NCBI GenBank assembly: GCA_037952775.1
Contig: JBANAY010000003.1
Span: 9,114,001 to 9,178,000 of the forward strand
DNA: 64,000 bases
Direction: 5' to 3'
Origin: Clonostachys chloroleuca
Lineage: Eukaryota > Ascomycota > Sordariomycetes > Hypocreales > Bionectriaceae
Part shown: one piece after another, positions 42,955 through 54,600 of the stretch
Position numbering within the stretch: position 1 is the stretch's first letter
Layout of the letters: every line of letters starts with the position of its first letter
Notes under the pieces: generated by a model
The model's database searches: none
The model's input: only the letters and a program-made list of their open reading frames with translations
Told to the model about the DNA's origin: nothing
Position numbers and translations under genes: made by a program

Positions 42955-43219
42955 TTACTTTTATACATTTCTTAAATAATTCAGATTATTGTAGAATTAA
43001 GAGCTAGGGTAGTGTTATTATTTATTATATATAATTTTTTTGCTATAGAATAGCAGAGGCAGAATTAAGGTAAATTGGTTTTATAGAGGCTGGCTTCTAT
43101 AAAATAATCCTATAAAAAATAGTACTTCGTAGTATAGTGATATAAATATATCCATTATTATTAATTTTTATTTAGAGTATTTCATGATACGGTTCTACAA
43201 AGTAGCACTAGCTGCCACA
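42955..43219. repeat. Spacer with TATAGAAG hairpin repeat
   Basis: No gene. Near 43079-43105 TTTTATAGAGGC and CTTCTATAAAA form a hairpin; related pieces occur near 26940, 46928, 48530 and 48876. Confidence 0.45.
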
Positions 43220-43291
43220 GGGGGTATAGTTTAATTGGTAAAACTGCGATTTTGCATATTGTTAATTCGAGTTCGATTCTTGATACCTCCA
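43220..43291 (+). tRNA. trnA: tRNA-Ala (UGC)
   Basis: GGGGGTA pairs with TACCTCC, anticodon loop TTTGCAT (anticodon TGC), T loop TTCGATT. Confidence 0.9.
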
Positions 43292-43464
43292 AAGATTAAT
43301 ATTAAAATCATGGATAGTATTTCATAGGCTTGAAATAAAATTATATGCATACTTCTGGCGCTATCAAATATGCACAGCCTTAAAATAAACTTAAAGTATT
43401 ACATTCTCCTTAGACTATGTGTCTGCAAGGGTTAGTTTTTAAAAAAAAATAAATATAAATAAAT

Positions 43465-43542
43465 ATGAATAATATTATTCCTATTAAATCCTATTTAGAT
43501 GTAACAATCAATAAAAAGATTATTTTAGTGCTTATTTCATAG
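43465..43542 (+). pseudogene. Short ORF ended by a dispersed repeat
   Basis: ATG after an A-rich leader, 25 residues (MNNIIPIKSYLDVT...), stopping inside GCTTATTTCATAGTAG, a dispersed repeat. It looks like the 5' stump of a gene whose remainder was lost where the repeat inserted. Identity unknown. Confidence 0.25.
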
Positions 43543-43596
43543 TAGTATTAAAAGAAAAATTATAAGGAAATTAGATTTACTAGTGATATATATAAA

Positions 43597-43668
43597 GCTC
43601 GAGAAGCTCAGAGGTTGAGCGGAACGTTGAAGTTGTTTAGGTCGTGAGTTCGAATCCCACCTTGGGCA
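43597..43668 (+). tRNA. trnF: tRNA-Phe (GAA)
   Basis: GCTCGAG pairs with CTTGGGC, anticodon loop TTGAAGT (anticodon GAA), T loop TTCGAAT. Confidence 0.9.
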
Positions 43669-44054
43669 TAATTATGTTATTCTATATCATTTCTTATAAA
43701 AATATAATTATATAAAAACTTTTGTGCTAGAAATCAGTATGAAATACAAAAATTTTGTGCGTACTTAGAAAAATTCGCGCTTATTTCATAGTAGCGTATG
43801 AAATACTAAAAACAATACATTTGTCCACCGCGACTTGAAGATACCATATACCTAGCGTATATCGCTATCTATGTAAAATTTAAAAGGGAGCTTGCTTTAT
43901 TTCATAAGAGCTACTCAATAAAATATTCAATTATAGCTTGCGCTACGCAAAGTGAAATATTAAAGCTATTTTTATTGTAAGTTCGAATCTAGCCCTGAAT
44001 GAACAAATAACCTCAAATAACCTAAGAATAGTATTGTCTATTCTTTAGGATTAA
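43669..44054. repeat. trnF-trnK spacer with several TTTCATA repeats
   Basis: No gene. Copies of CTTATTTCATAGTAGC-like and ATGAAATAC motifs at 43738, 43779-43811 and 43890-43914, GCTTGCGCTACGCAA near 43936, and a tRNA 3' fragment (GTAAGTTCGAATCTAGCCCT, 43978-43997). Confidence 0.5.
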
Positions 44055-44127
44055 GAGACTTTGGTACAATTGGTAGTACGTATGACTTTTAATCATTATA
44101 GTGTTGGTTCGAATCCAGCAAGTCTTA
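44055..44127 (+). tRNA. trnK: tRNA-Lys (UUU)
   Basis: GAGACTT pairs with AAGTCTT, D stem GTAC/GTAC, anticodon stem TATGA/TCATT with loop CTTTTAA (anticodon TTT), T arm GTTGG-TTCGAAT-CCAGC. Degenerate copies lie at 47019-47085. Confidence 0.92.
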
Positions 44128-44211
44128 TTTAAGTTGCCAACTATTATTAACTTTTCAACCATTAGTTAATAGTATAAACACCAACAACACCATTATTTGA
44201 GGAGTAAAATT

Positions 44212-44239
44212 AAAAATTTACTATTAGTAGGAAAAACAT
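44212..44239 (+). promoter_or_regulatory. Copy of the nad6 leader before ORF J
   Basis: 28 bases identical to the sequence leading into the nad6 ATG (35181-35208), both also preceded at short distance by CATTATTTGA. It includes CTATTAGTAGGAAAAACAT. Here it ends 13 bases before the ORF J start. It probably brings the nad6 translation or processing signal. Confidence 0.7.
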
Positions 44240-44252
44240 ATTAAAAAAAAAT

Positions 44253-45032
44253 ATGAACATGAAAACATCTTCAGTCGCTGTGCATGAATGTATTAAATAC
44301 ATCATTTGCATAATATTAACAGGAATTATAGTTTATTCTATAAGTTATTATGTTAATATAAATTTCGATTATAGTTTATATATATCTATAAATATAAATA
44401 TATGTAAAGATTTAATAACTACCATTTTAAATCCAGGATGCGGATGATTTGGCTGTTTATTAAAATGTATTGGTAATGTAATATTTTACATTATTTTAAT
44501 CTTAGGAGCCAAATTTATTTTAAATAATACTAAATTTGTGTTTCTAAGTATTTTAGCTTTTATTTTTTCTTATGCATTATTAAAAGATTTTTATAGCAAA
44601 CATTTTTATAAGAAATGAAAAGGAAATATTATCGGGTTTATGATTAAATTATTAGAATGTAAGAGATTTTTAATTTTTTACTTGATATTTCTTTTATTAA
44701 GTTTTGTTTTTAGAAATATAATAAGGAGTGGAGTCTTGTTTTTATTAGAGAAAGATGACATTCTTTGTTACACATTAGTTGTATTGCTTTCAATAACAAT
44801 TATTATTTATATAAGCAATATATTATGAAAAGTATTAAATTCTTTACTTTTAATTTTTAGTGACCGGATTTTTAGTGCCTCGCGTCCTAAGGACGGCGCT
44901 AGTAACTGTAGCTCCGCGACCGCGACTAAAATAAATATCACAGCAGAAGATTTTTCTCTATTTAATAAAAAAGTTACAAATAATGTAACTATATATAATT
45001 GTGTATACATAATATTTATAATATATATATAA
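44253..45032 (+). CDS. ORF J: multi-pass membrane protein of unknown function
   Basis: 259 residues with four TGA Trp codons. About six hydrophobic segments (near 15-35, 70-90, 95-112, 130-155, 165-190 and the C-terminus). The N-terminus has TGIIVYSISYYVN...CKDLITTI, which resembles the membrane segment pattern of ORFs B and D. A GC-rich in-frame insert (about 44877-44930, with the palindrome GTCCTAAGGAC) adds the odd SASRPKDGASNCSSATAT segment, unlike the surrounding AT-rich codons. ORF K starts 27 bases later. Not a standard respiratory gene. Confidence 0.65.
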
Positions 45033-45059
45033 AATCAAACTTTCCCAGGTTTATATTTT

Positions 45060-46694
45060 ATGATTATTGTGTGTTGTTTTATAATATTATTAATAATATT
45101 TTTATTATTTAGTATAAAAAAAAATAATCTAGTGGTATTTTCTCCTGCTGCGCAAGCTAAAGCTAAAGCTAGCTCTCCCGGTATGAATCAGACACTAAAA
45201 TCAGCAATACCTTTAAATCCAGGGACAATTGTTGGAATAATAGGAGCGAGTTTATCTACAGCTCATATCGGCTTAGGTGATGCAATAGATTCAACCGAGT
45301 GAAGATTTGGAGATGGTAAATATGACAAGATGGCAGCTCAGCAAAAGGTGTATAATGTTAATAATACCAAATTTGAAGATATTAAACATGAAGGGACACG
45401 AAGAAAAGCAAGGATGTGACATGATAATGCTATTAAAGAAATCAAGAAATGTGACTCTCAAATTTTAAAAATAGTTCATTGTTATGAAGAACAAACGAGA
45501 TCATTAGGTGAGGCTTTACATGCAGCAAGATTAGAATATAAATTAAAAAGTATTCGTGTAGATGGTAATAAAAAGTGAATTCTAGGTAATATTTCTAGTT
45601 CTTTACCTAAAACTAATATATATGTATTAAGTTTATTTTTATCATCGGACGACTCGGAATTTAGTATAAAAGAAAATAATATATATTTTCCTAGCTATTA
45701 TATAAGTGGATCCGAAAAAGATCGTCTTAGTTATATAAGTAAATCAATTTATAAAGCTGGTATATCAAGACAAAATACCTATGATGGTGGTATTGTTATT
45801 ATGCCAGGAAGACCAATTAATAATCCTTTAAATATGATAGAAATACCAAGAATAACTACGGTTTTTAGAACAGATGCAATAAGACTAGATATGTCGAGTC
45901 TTCAACTTAATATTGATTCTATGCGTGAAAGAAACGATAATGGACCTCAACATGAAGCAGAACGTATGGATTCCATTTTTAATAACGAAGGAGGTATGTT
46001 TAATATTGAAAACAATAATGCTTTTATTAATTACAATATTATGAATAATTATTTAATTCCTTTATTAGAAAAATTAGGTGATGGTAATATGGGTCCATTA
46101 GACCTAATGCATATTATTAATTCGGGTTATGATGAATATCATACTTTAGAATTTAAAGGAGAAATAAACCCAAAGGGAGAAAATAGTTCTATATATAGTT
46201 CTGATCATTATATTAAAGGGGGAAGTGTATATAAAGTTCTTTTCAATATCGGTGAATTTAATTTAAGTGGTAATAATAGGGGTGCAAATTTAAGGGGAAC
46301 AGAATATTTGTTAACTGAAAAACGACAAGCTTTCATAAAAGCTTGTAATGAAGAGGTTAATCAGGCTGACTTGGTTATTTATGGAGTAAATATAGTAAAT
46401 AATTGAATGGAATTTCTTAAGATGGTAAATATTGATGGAAATCAACAGCTGTTTAATATAGCTTTTTTAGACCAAAATTATTCTGCAAATTTACCTAATT
46501 ATACTATTAATAATACTTCAACTATTTATAATATTTTAAATAGTGATAGTCAATTAAAAAGATTCTTTGAATTTATTCGTTTAAAGCATGTAGATAATAA
46601 TCAATATATATTTTTAACTGGTGATAAAGAATGAAATAATGTCGATATAACTAGGGCTCCAAGGTACAATATAGATATATCCTATACTAACTAA
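45060..46694 (+). CDS. ORF K: large unknown protein with N-terminal membrane anchor
   Basis: 544 residues in one frame, six TGA Trp codons, no frame break. A strong hydrophobic segment at residues 1-21 is followed by basic residues, then an Ala/Lys/Ser low-complexity part (PAAQAKAKASSPG) matching a dispersed GCTTGCGC/GCTAAAGC type repeat, then a long soluble domain. It is too well preserved, at this length, to be chance: Trp-as-TGA codons sit in ordinary contexts. I recognise no family. With ORF J it forms a two-gene block between trnK and trnL. Confidence 0.7.
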
Positions 46695-47018
46695 CTCTAA
46701 CTATAGAAAATACCTCTTATAGGTATAGTTTCTATAAAATGAATAGAGGGTAGTAGTTTTCCTTACTTCGTACGAGCGTTTTCTGCCTATGAATGGAACA
46801 CACATTAAAATGTTTAGAAGGCACTATTAAATATAAATACTGGTTCTTCAAATAGTTCTATTTGTGGTTTGCTTTTCTTCTGAGTTTTTAGTAAAAATAG
46901 CAAGTAAAGAAAAAGAAATAGAAAATTGGTTATTTTATAGAAGTCAGCGTATAAAACTTACTAGACTTAATACGTGCGTGATTGTCCTTTACCGTGTATT
47001 AAGCGGCTGTCCACAAGA
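46695..47018. other. Spacer after ORF K
   Basis: No convincing gene. TTACTTCGTACGAGCG near 46763 belongs to the dispersed ACGAAGTAA family; TTTTATAGAAGTCAGCG near 46932 belongs to the TATAGAAG family. Confidence 0.4.
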
Positions 47019-47085
47019 AACTTTAATACAATATGGTATGACTATGCTATATAATACTGGTTCGAGTCTAGTAAGTTTTAAATTA
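47019..47085 (+). pseudogene. Degenerate trnK-like sequence
   Basis: GAAACTT pairs with AAGTTTT; AATACAATATGGTATGAC mimics the trnK D arm; CTGG-TTCGAGT-CTAG mimics its T arm. The anticodon arm is shortened and altered. A decayed duplicate of trnK (44055). More tRNA scraps follow (GTAGACTTTTAATCAG near 47191). Confidence 0.5.
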
Positions 47086-47361
47086 GAGCATTAAGTTTGT
47101 TTCTTTTATTAGCTATGCTATAAAAGTATATTTATATTCTTTTTAATAATGAGAAGGTATCAAAAAAAGCAGCATACAATATCTAATGAGGTAGACTTTT
47201 AATCAGCAAGAGATTGGTTAAAATTTAATAAGTTTTAACTCAATGCTTATTTCATAATAGCCAATGAAATACTATCCAAATTCAGATTATGATATAGAAA
47301 AATTTGTCGCTTGCTAGCTTGCGCTACAAAGTATATAATGAATTCGGTAATTATTGCCTAA

Positions 47362-47446
47362 ATGGATGTTCTAGAATTGGTAAATAGGGCTGACTTAGAA
47401 TCAGTAGGATTAAACAACCTTGCGCGTTCGATTCGCGTCATCCATA
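47362..47446 (+). tRNA. trnL2: tRNA-Leu (UAG)
   Basis: ATGGATG pairs with CATCCAT, anticodon stem GCTGA/TCAGT with loop CTTAGAA (anticodon TAG), class II variable arm, T loop TTCGATT. Confidence 0.9.
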
Positions 47447-48218
47447 ATTTGTATATAATATCATTTCTTTTGTGCATCCATACTTCGTGGACATAAATCA
47501 AGCTATAATAAATATGTGCGGTTCCTTAGGAAGTAGCATAAAAAAATAAATATGTTTAGGTTATACTATCGAAAGATGTGCAAGTTCGACTCTTTATCTA
47601 TAAATATATTAACTCATAGAATTCTATGTAAGTATTATACTAATATATTAAAGTTTAGATTTATTATAAAGAATAAACTATAAATATTTAATAGAACAAA
47701 TTGGTTCTTTTTGTACATAAGTTATAATAATAAAAAAAAAATAGATGCGTGCCTTGTGCGCAGCTACTAATATCTAGCTTTAGCTTGCTATTTCATAAGC
47801 CTAAAAACATATAAAAATCTTTATTTTGTGCGTGCCTAAGAAAGAAGATAAGGAAAATTTATAATTATCCGGTATTTATTGTTGAGAAAATACAGTCACA
47901 GTAGCTCCGCACAAAATATATATATATAGGTAGTGCAAATAAAGAGCTTGCTATGAAATATTACAAAAAGATTATATAAGTATTATTCTATAGGCCGAAT
48001 TAATTCTGTATTATCCAAATCTAAAAGTCTTAGTGCGTGCCTAGTATGTTAAAGTATTAATATGAAAGTTTTGATTTACATAGAATGATTTATTGCTAGA
48101 TAGTCTCAAAATGAGTTTATTAAACAAGAACAATATTATATAGATACATTAAATCCTTAAATTAACTAAATTTAATTTTTAAAATTTAATGTGTAATTTT
48201 ATACTGTAAATATAACCA
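47447..48218. repeat. Long spacer with dispersed repeats and tRNA scraps
   Basis: No ORF worth naming. Contains TTCATAAGCC-type repeat (near 47782), GAGCTTGCTATGAAATATT (47945-47963) and a tRNA 3' scrap near 47560-47585. Confidence 0.45.
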
Positions 48219-48290
48219 TTCCGAGTTGGCTAATGGGTAGGCCCTAAATTTTTGGTATTTACTGTCCATGTTCGAATCATGGCTCGGGAA
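48219..48290 (+). tRNA. trnQ: tRNA-Gln (UUG)
   Basis: TTCCGAG pairs with CTCGGGA, anticodon stem TAAAT/ATTTA with loop TTTTGGT (anticodon TTG), T loop TTCGAAT. Confidence 0.9.
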
Positions 48291-48367
48291 TTAGGACTCA
48301 TGACTATAATGGGTAAATCTTGAACTTCTGGTGTTCACAATAGGCGTTCAAATCGCCTTTAGTAAAT
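48291..48367 (+). pseudogene. tRNA-Gln-like sequence with CUG anticodon
   Basis: Directly follows trnQ. Anticodon stem TGAAC/GTTCA with loop TTCTGGT (anticodon CTG) and T arm AGGCG-TTCAAAT-CGCCT are perfect, but the acceptor pairs poorly. It could be a decaying tandem duplicate or a tRNA repaired by editing. Confidence 0.45.
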
Positions 48368-48416
48368 GCGCACAAAATAAATACTTGCTGACTGCTTTCA
48401 TAAAGAAATAAATTAA

Positions 48417-48489
48417 GGTGGTTATAGTTCAATGGTAGAACAACTATTTGTGGCATAGTTAATTTGAGTTCAATTCTCAATAACCGCCC
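48417..48489 (+). tRNA. trnH: tRNA-His (GUG)
   Basis: GGTGGTT pairs with AACCGCC, anticodon stem ACTAT/ATAGT with loop TTGTGGC (anticodon GTG), T loop TTCAATT. Confidence 0.92.
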
Positions 48490-48765
48490 TGGGTAATTAA
48501 GTTTAGTTTGTTTTTTATATATGCTGACTTCTATAAAATAAGCACATAATTTTAGGCATACAATAATCGTGGTAATTACACACGACAGGCTAGTCATAAA
48601 TTATTTAGTTATTCTGTTAATGGTTAAAGGATATTTATTAATAGCTTGTGCAGTCACACGGTAGTGTTATGATTAGTAAAGCACAAATTAAAGCTATGTT
48701 AGTAAAAACTAAGAAAGCGAAGCAACCAAAATTAGTATACTATATATATATATTTAGTATAATTA

Positions 48766-48838
48766 GCCTTTATAGTTTAATCGGTTAAAACTCATATTTC
48801 ATACGTATGTAACGAAGGTTCGAATCCTCCTATAGGCT
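48766..48838 (+). tRNA. trnM: tRNA-Met (CAU), third copy
   Basis: GCCTTTA pairs with TATAGGC (one mismatch), anticodon stem CATAT/GTATG with loop TTCATAC, T loop TTCGAAT. The third CAU tRNA before nad2 is usual in Pezizomycotina and may serve AUA codons after modification. Confidence 0.88.
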
Positions 48839-48954
48839 TGCAGGGTTGTGTGCTTAGTACTAGGGTATGTCTTTATTCTATAGAAGCCAGTCTAGTATGC
48901 TTTGCATAATGCTATCCCTGCTTTACAGACAGAAAAGAAAAATAAATAAAAAAA

Positions 48955-50670
48955 ATGTTACTAATATCTGTATTATCTACCTTATTATCTAACGCCGTTA
49001 ATGCTAGACGTGATATATCTATTCTATATAATAGAATAGCTATATTAATTTTATTTTACTGTATATTAAATGATATATCTTCATTAAATATTGTTGCTAA
49101 AGGTATTGGTATACATGGAGGTTTATTATTAGTAAATAATATTACATTAATATTTCATATATTTGTATATTTAGTAAGTGCTTTAATATTAGTGTTAACT
49201 AGTTTCTACCCTAGAAAAGTATGAATATCTCAACATTCATCTTTACAATCTTTATTATTTAATAATTTTGTTTATTATAATACAAAGATAATAAACAAAA
49301 TGGGAGAACAATATAAATTAACTGAATATCCTTTAATTATATTATTTATAGTTACAGGTGCAATATTTTTAATGTCAACTAACGATTTAGTATCTATTTT
49401 CTTAGCCATAGAATTGCAAAGTTATGGTTTATATATATTAAGTACAATATATAGAAATTCAGAATTATCTACTACTGGAGGATTAATGTACTTTTTATTA
49501 GGAGGTTTAAGTTCTTGTTTCATATTATTGGGAACAGGTTTATTATATGCTAATTCAGGAAGTACTAGTTTAGATAGTTTATATATTATAACTAGTATAA
49601 GTGATATAAATTCAGTAGATCTATGATATAAACCTTATTATATTAATCTTTCTTTAGTAATATTTACTATAGGATTTTTATTTAAAGTGAGTGCTGCTCC
49701 TTTTCATTTCTGATCTCCTGACGTATACGACGCTATACCTACAGTAGTTACAACTTTCGTAGCAATAGTTGCTAAAATATCTATTTTTATATTATTATTA
49801 CAATTAGTATATTATACAAATAGTACTTTTGTAGGAGTACGTTCACCAATTAATGGAGAAATGAATTGAACATTCCTTTTATTAATGAGTTCTCTATTTT
49901 CATTAGTAATAGGTACAGTTGTAGGTTTAACTCAATTTAGAATAAAAAGATTATTAGCTTATTCCACTATATCTCATGTAGGATTTATGTTATTAGCTTT
50001 AGGAATTTCAAGCGTTGAATCCACTCAAGCCTTTTTATTTTATTTAACACAATATATAATTAGTAATGTAAATGTATTCTTTATTTTAATAGCTATAGGA
50101 TATTCTTTATATTGTTATACAAGTGAAAATAAAGAACATGAAGAATTATTAGATAAAAATAATTCACCAATTCAATTAATAAGTCAATTAAAAGGTTATT
50201 TTTATATAAATCCATTATTAGCATTAAGTTTTGCTATAACTATATTTTCATTTGCAGGTATACCACCTCTAGTAGGATTCTTTGGTAAACAAATGGTATT
50301 AAGTGCTGCTTTAGATCAAGGTTTAATATTCTTATCTTTAGTTGCTATATTAACTAGTGTTGTGGGAGGTATTTATTATTTAGGTATAATTAAAGAAATG
50401 TTTTTCAGCCAACCAGACTATAAAATTAACACTGTATTAGAAAATTTAACATTAAAAGGTTATCTTGCTAACAATAAAACAGTTGTGGGCGTAGGCTCTG
50501 CTTATGCAAATGACACAAAATTAAGTTTTAATTACAAGAATATTGTATTATCAAGTCCTATTGCATTTGTTATTTCTACTATTACATTAGTTATATTATT
50601 ATTTTTATTTATGAATAAAGAATGATTAAGTATGGGTGCCGTTTTGGCTCAAATATTGTTTAATTATTAA
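48955..50670 (+). CDS. nad2: NADH dehydrogenase subunit 2
   Basis: 571 residues, many TGA Trp codons, running past the TGA at 50623 to TAA at 50668. A proton-pumping complex I subunit with about 14 membrane segments; the conserved core includes [19 protein letters not shown] and [16 protein letters not shown]. Start at the first ATG after an A-rich leader. It ends one base before the nad3 ATG, the tight nad2-nad3 pairing typical of Pezizomycotina; the two are surely co-transcribed. Confidence 0.96.
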
Positions 50671-50671
50671 A

Positions 50672-51085
50672 ATGAGTAGTGTTACTTTTTTATTTATATT
50701 TGTATCTATTTTAACTATAGTATTTTTAGCTCTTAATTTTTTATTAGCTCCGCATAATCCTTATCAAGAAAAATATAGTATATTTGAATGTGGATTTCAT
50801 AGTTTTCTTGGCCAAAATAGAACACAATTTGGTGTTAAATTCTTTATTTTTGCTTTAGTTTATTTAATCTTAGATTTAGAAATATTACTTATTTATCCTT
50901 TTGGTTTAAGTGGTTATGAAAATGGTATTTATGGTTTATTAATCGTATTAATATTTACAGCCATAGTTACAGCAGGATTTGTTTTTGAATTAGGTAAAAA
51001 TGCACTAAAAATTGATAGTAGACAATCTAATAATTACTTCTATAAATCTAATAAATTTATTCATACTTTTATCGAAAGTAAATAA
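50672..51085 (+). CDS. nad3: NADH dehydrogenase subunit 3
   Basis: 137 residues. Three membrane helices with the conserved loop containing the Cys of FECGF and the acidic DLEILLIYPF in helix 2, both hallmarks of ND3. The start is the ATG one base after the nad2 stop. The reading frame is also open upstream inside nad2, but the family start is here. Confidence 0.96.
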   Translation: MSSVTFLFIFVSILTIVFLALNFLLAPHNPYQEKYSIFECGFHSFLGQNRTQFGVKFFIFALVYLILDLEILLIYPFGLSGYENGIYGLLIVLIFTAIVTAGFVFELGKNALKIDSRQSNNYFYKSNKFIHTFIESK

Positions 51086-51532
<447 letters not shown>

Positions 51533-51536
51533 TTTA

Positions 51537-51636
51537 NNNNNNNNNNNNNNNNNNNNNNNNNNNNNNNNNNNNNNNNNNNNNNNNNNNNNNNNNNNNNNNN
51601 NNNNNNNNNNNNNNNNNNNNNNNNNNNNNNNNNNNN
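51537..51636. other. Assembly gap of exactly 100 N
   Basis: Separates mitochondrial DNA from nuclear RIP-mutated repeats; same length as the left gap. Confidence 0.99.
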
Positions 51637-54600
51637 TTTTTCCTCTAACTATAACTAGATTATTTAGATCTTATAATAATTCTTATAATCTTTAACTTAG
51701 AATTATTACTAAGCTTTAATAATCCCTTAGTATATATATATATTTATTCTACTAGATAGAATACTCTTTTAGATAGTTATTAATATAATTATCTATACTA
51801 CTATTATTACTAGCTCTATAATACTTATATATTAATAGTAACTTATATTATATAGTTTAAAATAATCTAATTATACTATTTAGAATAATACTCTAATTAG
51901 TTTAATTTAAACCTATCCTAGACTTTATTTAGTATAAATTAACTAATTATTATATATTAATAACTTTTATTTAGCTAATTATTTTATTTTAATTATTATA
52001 TAATAATAAAGAAAATATTATAATTATTATAGTATCTTAAGCTTAGTAATAATATATCCTTACTACTAATAATAATCTATCTATTCTAACTATTAAAAAT
52101 AATACTATAGATAAGAATAGTAATAATAATAGTAATAATAATAATAATTATATTAAAGAAATATAGCTTTTATAAAACTAAATTAATTAGCTCTATATAT
52201 ACTTTATAGATATTTACTAGGAGTTAGTTAATATAATAGCTCTTATAGTATAATAAGCTACTATAAATACTAATATCTAGATATAGATTATAATTACTAT
52301 TTAAAGAAAAGAACTAGAATAATTATTTAAGCTATTATTATCTAAGATATTTAATAGAATCTAAAATAAAAGGGATTTATAATCTAACTCTAAGTATATT
52401 TTAATTACTTTTCTATTATATTTAATACTAATAAAAGAAAGATTATATATATTTATTTATAACTTAAGGGAGTTATATTTAATTAGTTTGAGTTTATTAT
52501 AAGGAAATATCTTAATAAATATAAAAACTAATAAATTATTAATATTATAATAAGTTTTAATTATTTTATAGAAATTTTTAAATAGATTTTTAGTATTTAA
52601 AATAAAAAGTATAAAATAGAATATAAAATTAATCTATTTTTTTAGAAGGAATTATATTTAACCTTTAGTACTTACTACCTTTAGTTATTAATTAAAACTA
52701 GATAAAATAAGAAATATACTATATCTTACTACTTTAACTAATTTAAAAGAGAGATTTAGAATATACTCTATAAGAAAGATAAGCTAGTAAGTATTTATAA
52801 ATATATAACTATAATTATAAGAATTAATAACTAATAGTAAATTTATAAATAATAAATAATCTATTTTACTAATATTAGAAAACTATAATAGTAGTATATT
52901 ATAATCTTTAGAATATATATAGAATCTATAGAACTAGAAGCTATAGAAAAATATAAATACTATAATTATAATAAGATTAAATATATTTTATCCTAATATT
53001 TAAAATCTAAGAAAAATAAGAAAAGAAAAGATTATAAATCTATTAAAGATAGTAAGAAATAATTAAAAGTAATTAGAAAAACTAATACTAAAGTTTTAGA
53101 AATAATATATAAAATTAATTAGAAAGAAAGTTCTATAATTATTATAATTTCTAAATTTCTCTTAAGAAATATATTTATTTTTAGAGAAATATTTATTTTT
53201 AGAGAAATATTAGAATCTGAGGAATATATAAAATTTAATATAATTAGAAAGTAATAATAAAAAATCTAATAGATCTTTTAGAAACTTAAGAAAAAAATAT
53301 AAATAAAAGAAATAAGTTTTAGAATTTAGATTATTTACTAAATATAAATATATATTCTACTATACTAATAGAATTATTCTATAAATTACTATAAAAAAAG
53401 AATAATATTAGTTTATAAGAATAGAAACTAAAACTAAATATAATAAACTCTATATATACTATTAAGAAAAAATATAAAAATAATATTTAGATCTATTAGA
53501 AGAACTAGTTATTTTTAGAAATAATACTATTAGTACTATATAGCTTAGTAATAGTATATATAAAATACTAATCTATATAAAGACTATATAGATATATAAT
53601 TACTCTTTAGAATTCTAAAAAACTTATTATAATAACTATTATCTAATATATTAAATAGAGAAAGCTAAAAATAATTTCTTTTTATATTTTAATAGAAGAA
53701 TATTTAATAAATATACTATAGAATAAATATAATAATTTATATACTAATAATATAATATAAAATAATATATTATTTTTTAAAGAAAATCTAGAAAAATATT
53801 CTAAAGAATATATTTATAGTAAACTACTAATAGAATTATAGTCTAAACTAAGATATAAGGTTTATAAAAAGGCTAAAATTAAACTATAGTATTAAAAGAA
53901 AAACCTTAAAGAATAAATAATAATTATATATAATAATTAGATTAAATACTACTATAACTAGAAATATAGAAAATACTTAGAAATTAAGAAAATAATATTA
54001 AAACTAGCTAAATATAGTAATAATAATATAAACCCTATTAAGTTATACTTTTAATAATACTAATTATAGGAAAAAGAATAAAAATAATTTAAATAAAGAG
54101 TTAATTAAATAAAAAATAATATAAACTATCTATAATAGAGCTATAGTATAATAAAATAATATTAAATTAGAAAACTCTAGAAGCTATTAAGAGAGGAAAT
54201 TTAATTAATATTATTATAGATATTAAGATTAAGAAAAATCAGCTTATAGTAAAAATAAATTTTAAAGTATTAATTATATTTTACTAGTAGTAATTAATTA
54301 ACTCTATTTACTATAGAGAATAAAGAAAAGGTTCTATAATATTATAACTCTAAATAGAATATTATTTAAATATAATAATAGAATTATTAATTCTAAGATT
54401 AATTATTTTATAATTAAGATTTAAAGAAAAGAATTTAATATTATATATAATTTAATATTATTAAATTCCTATAATATTATCTTAGAATTACTATAAATAT
54501 AAAATATAAACCTACTAATAGACTAGTTTAATAACTATATAGAGTAAAGGAATATTTTTATAAATCTATATTAGAATTAATAGAAATTAAAATTTTATTA

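Noticed and set aside
43079..43105. tRNA candidate
   Set aside because: Only a hairpin of the dispersed TATAGAAG family; no D or T arm.
46864..47094. 76-codon plus-strand open frame
   Set aside because: Overlaps a degenerate trnK and has tRNA-like, not protein-like, sequence.
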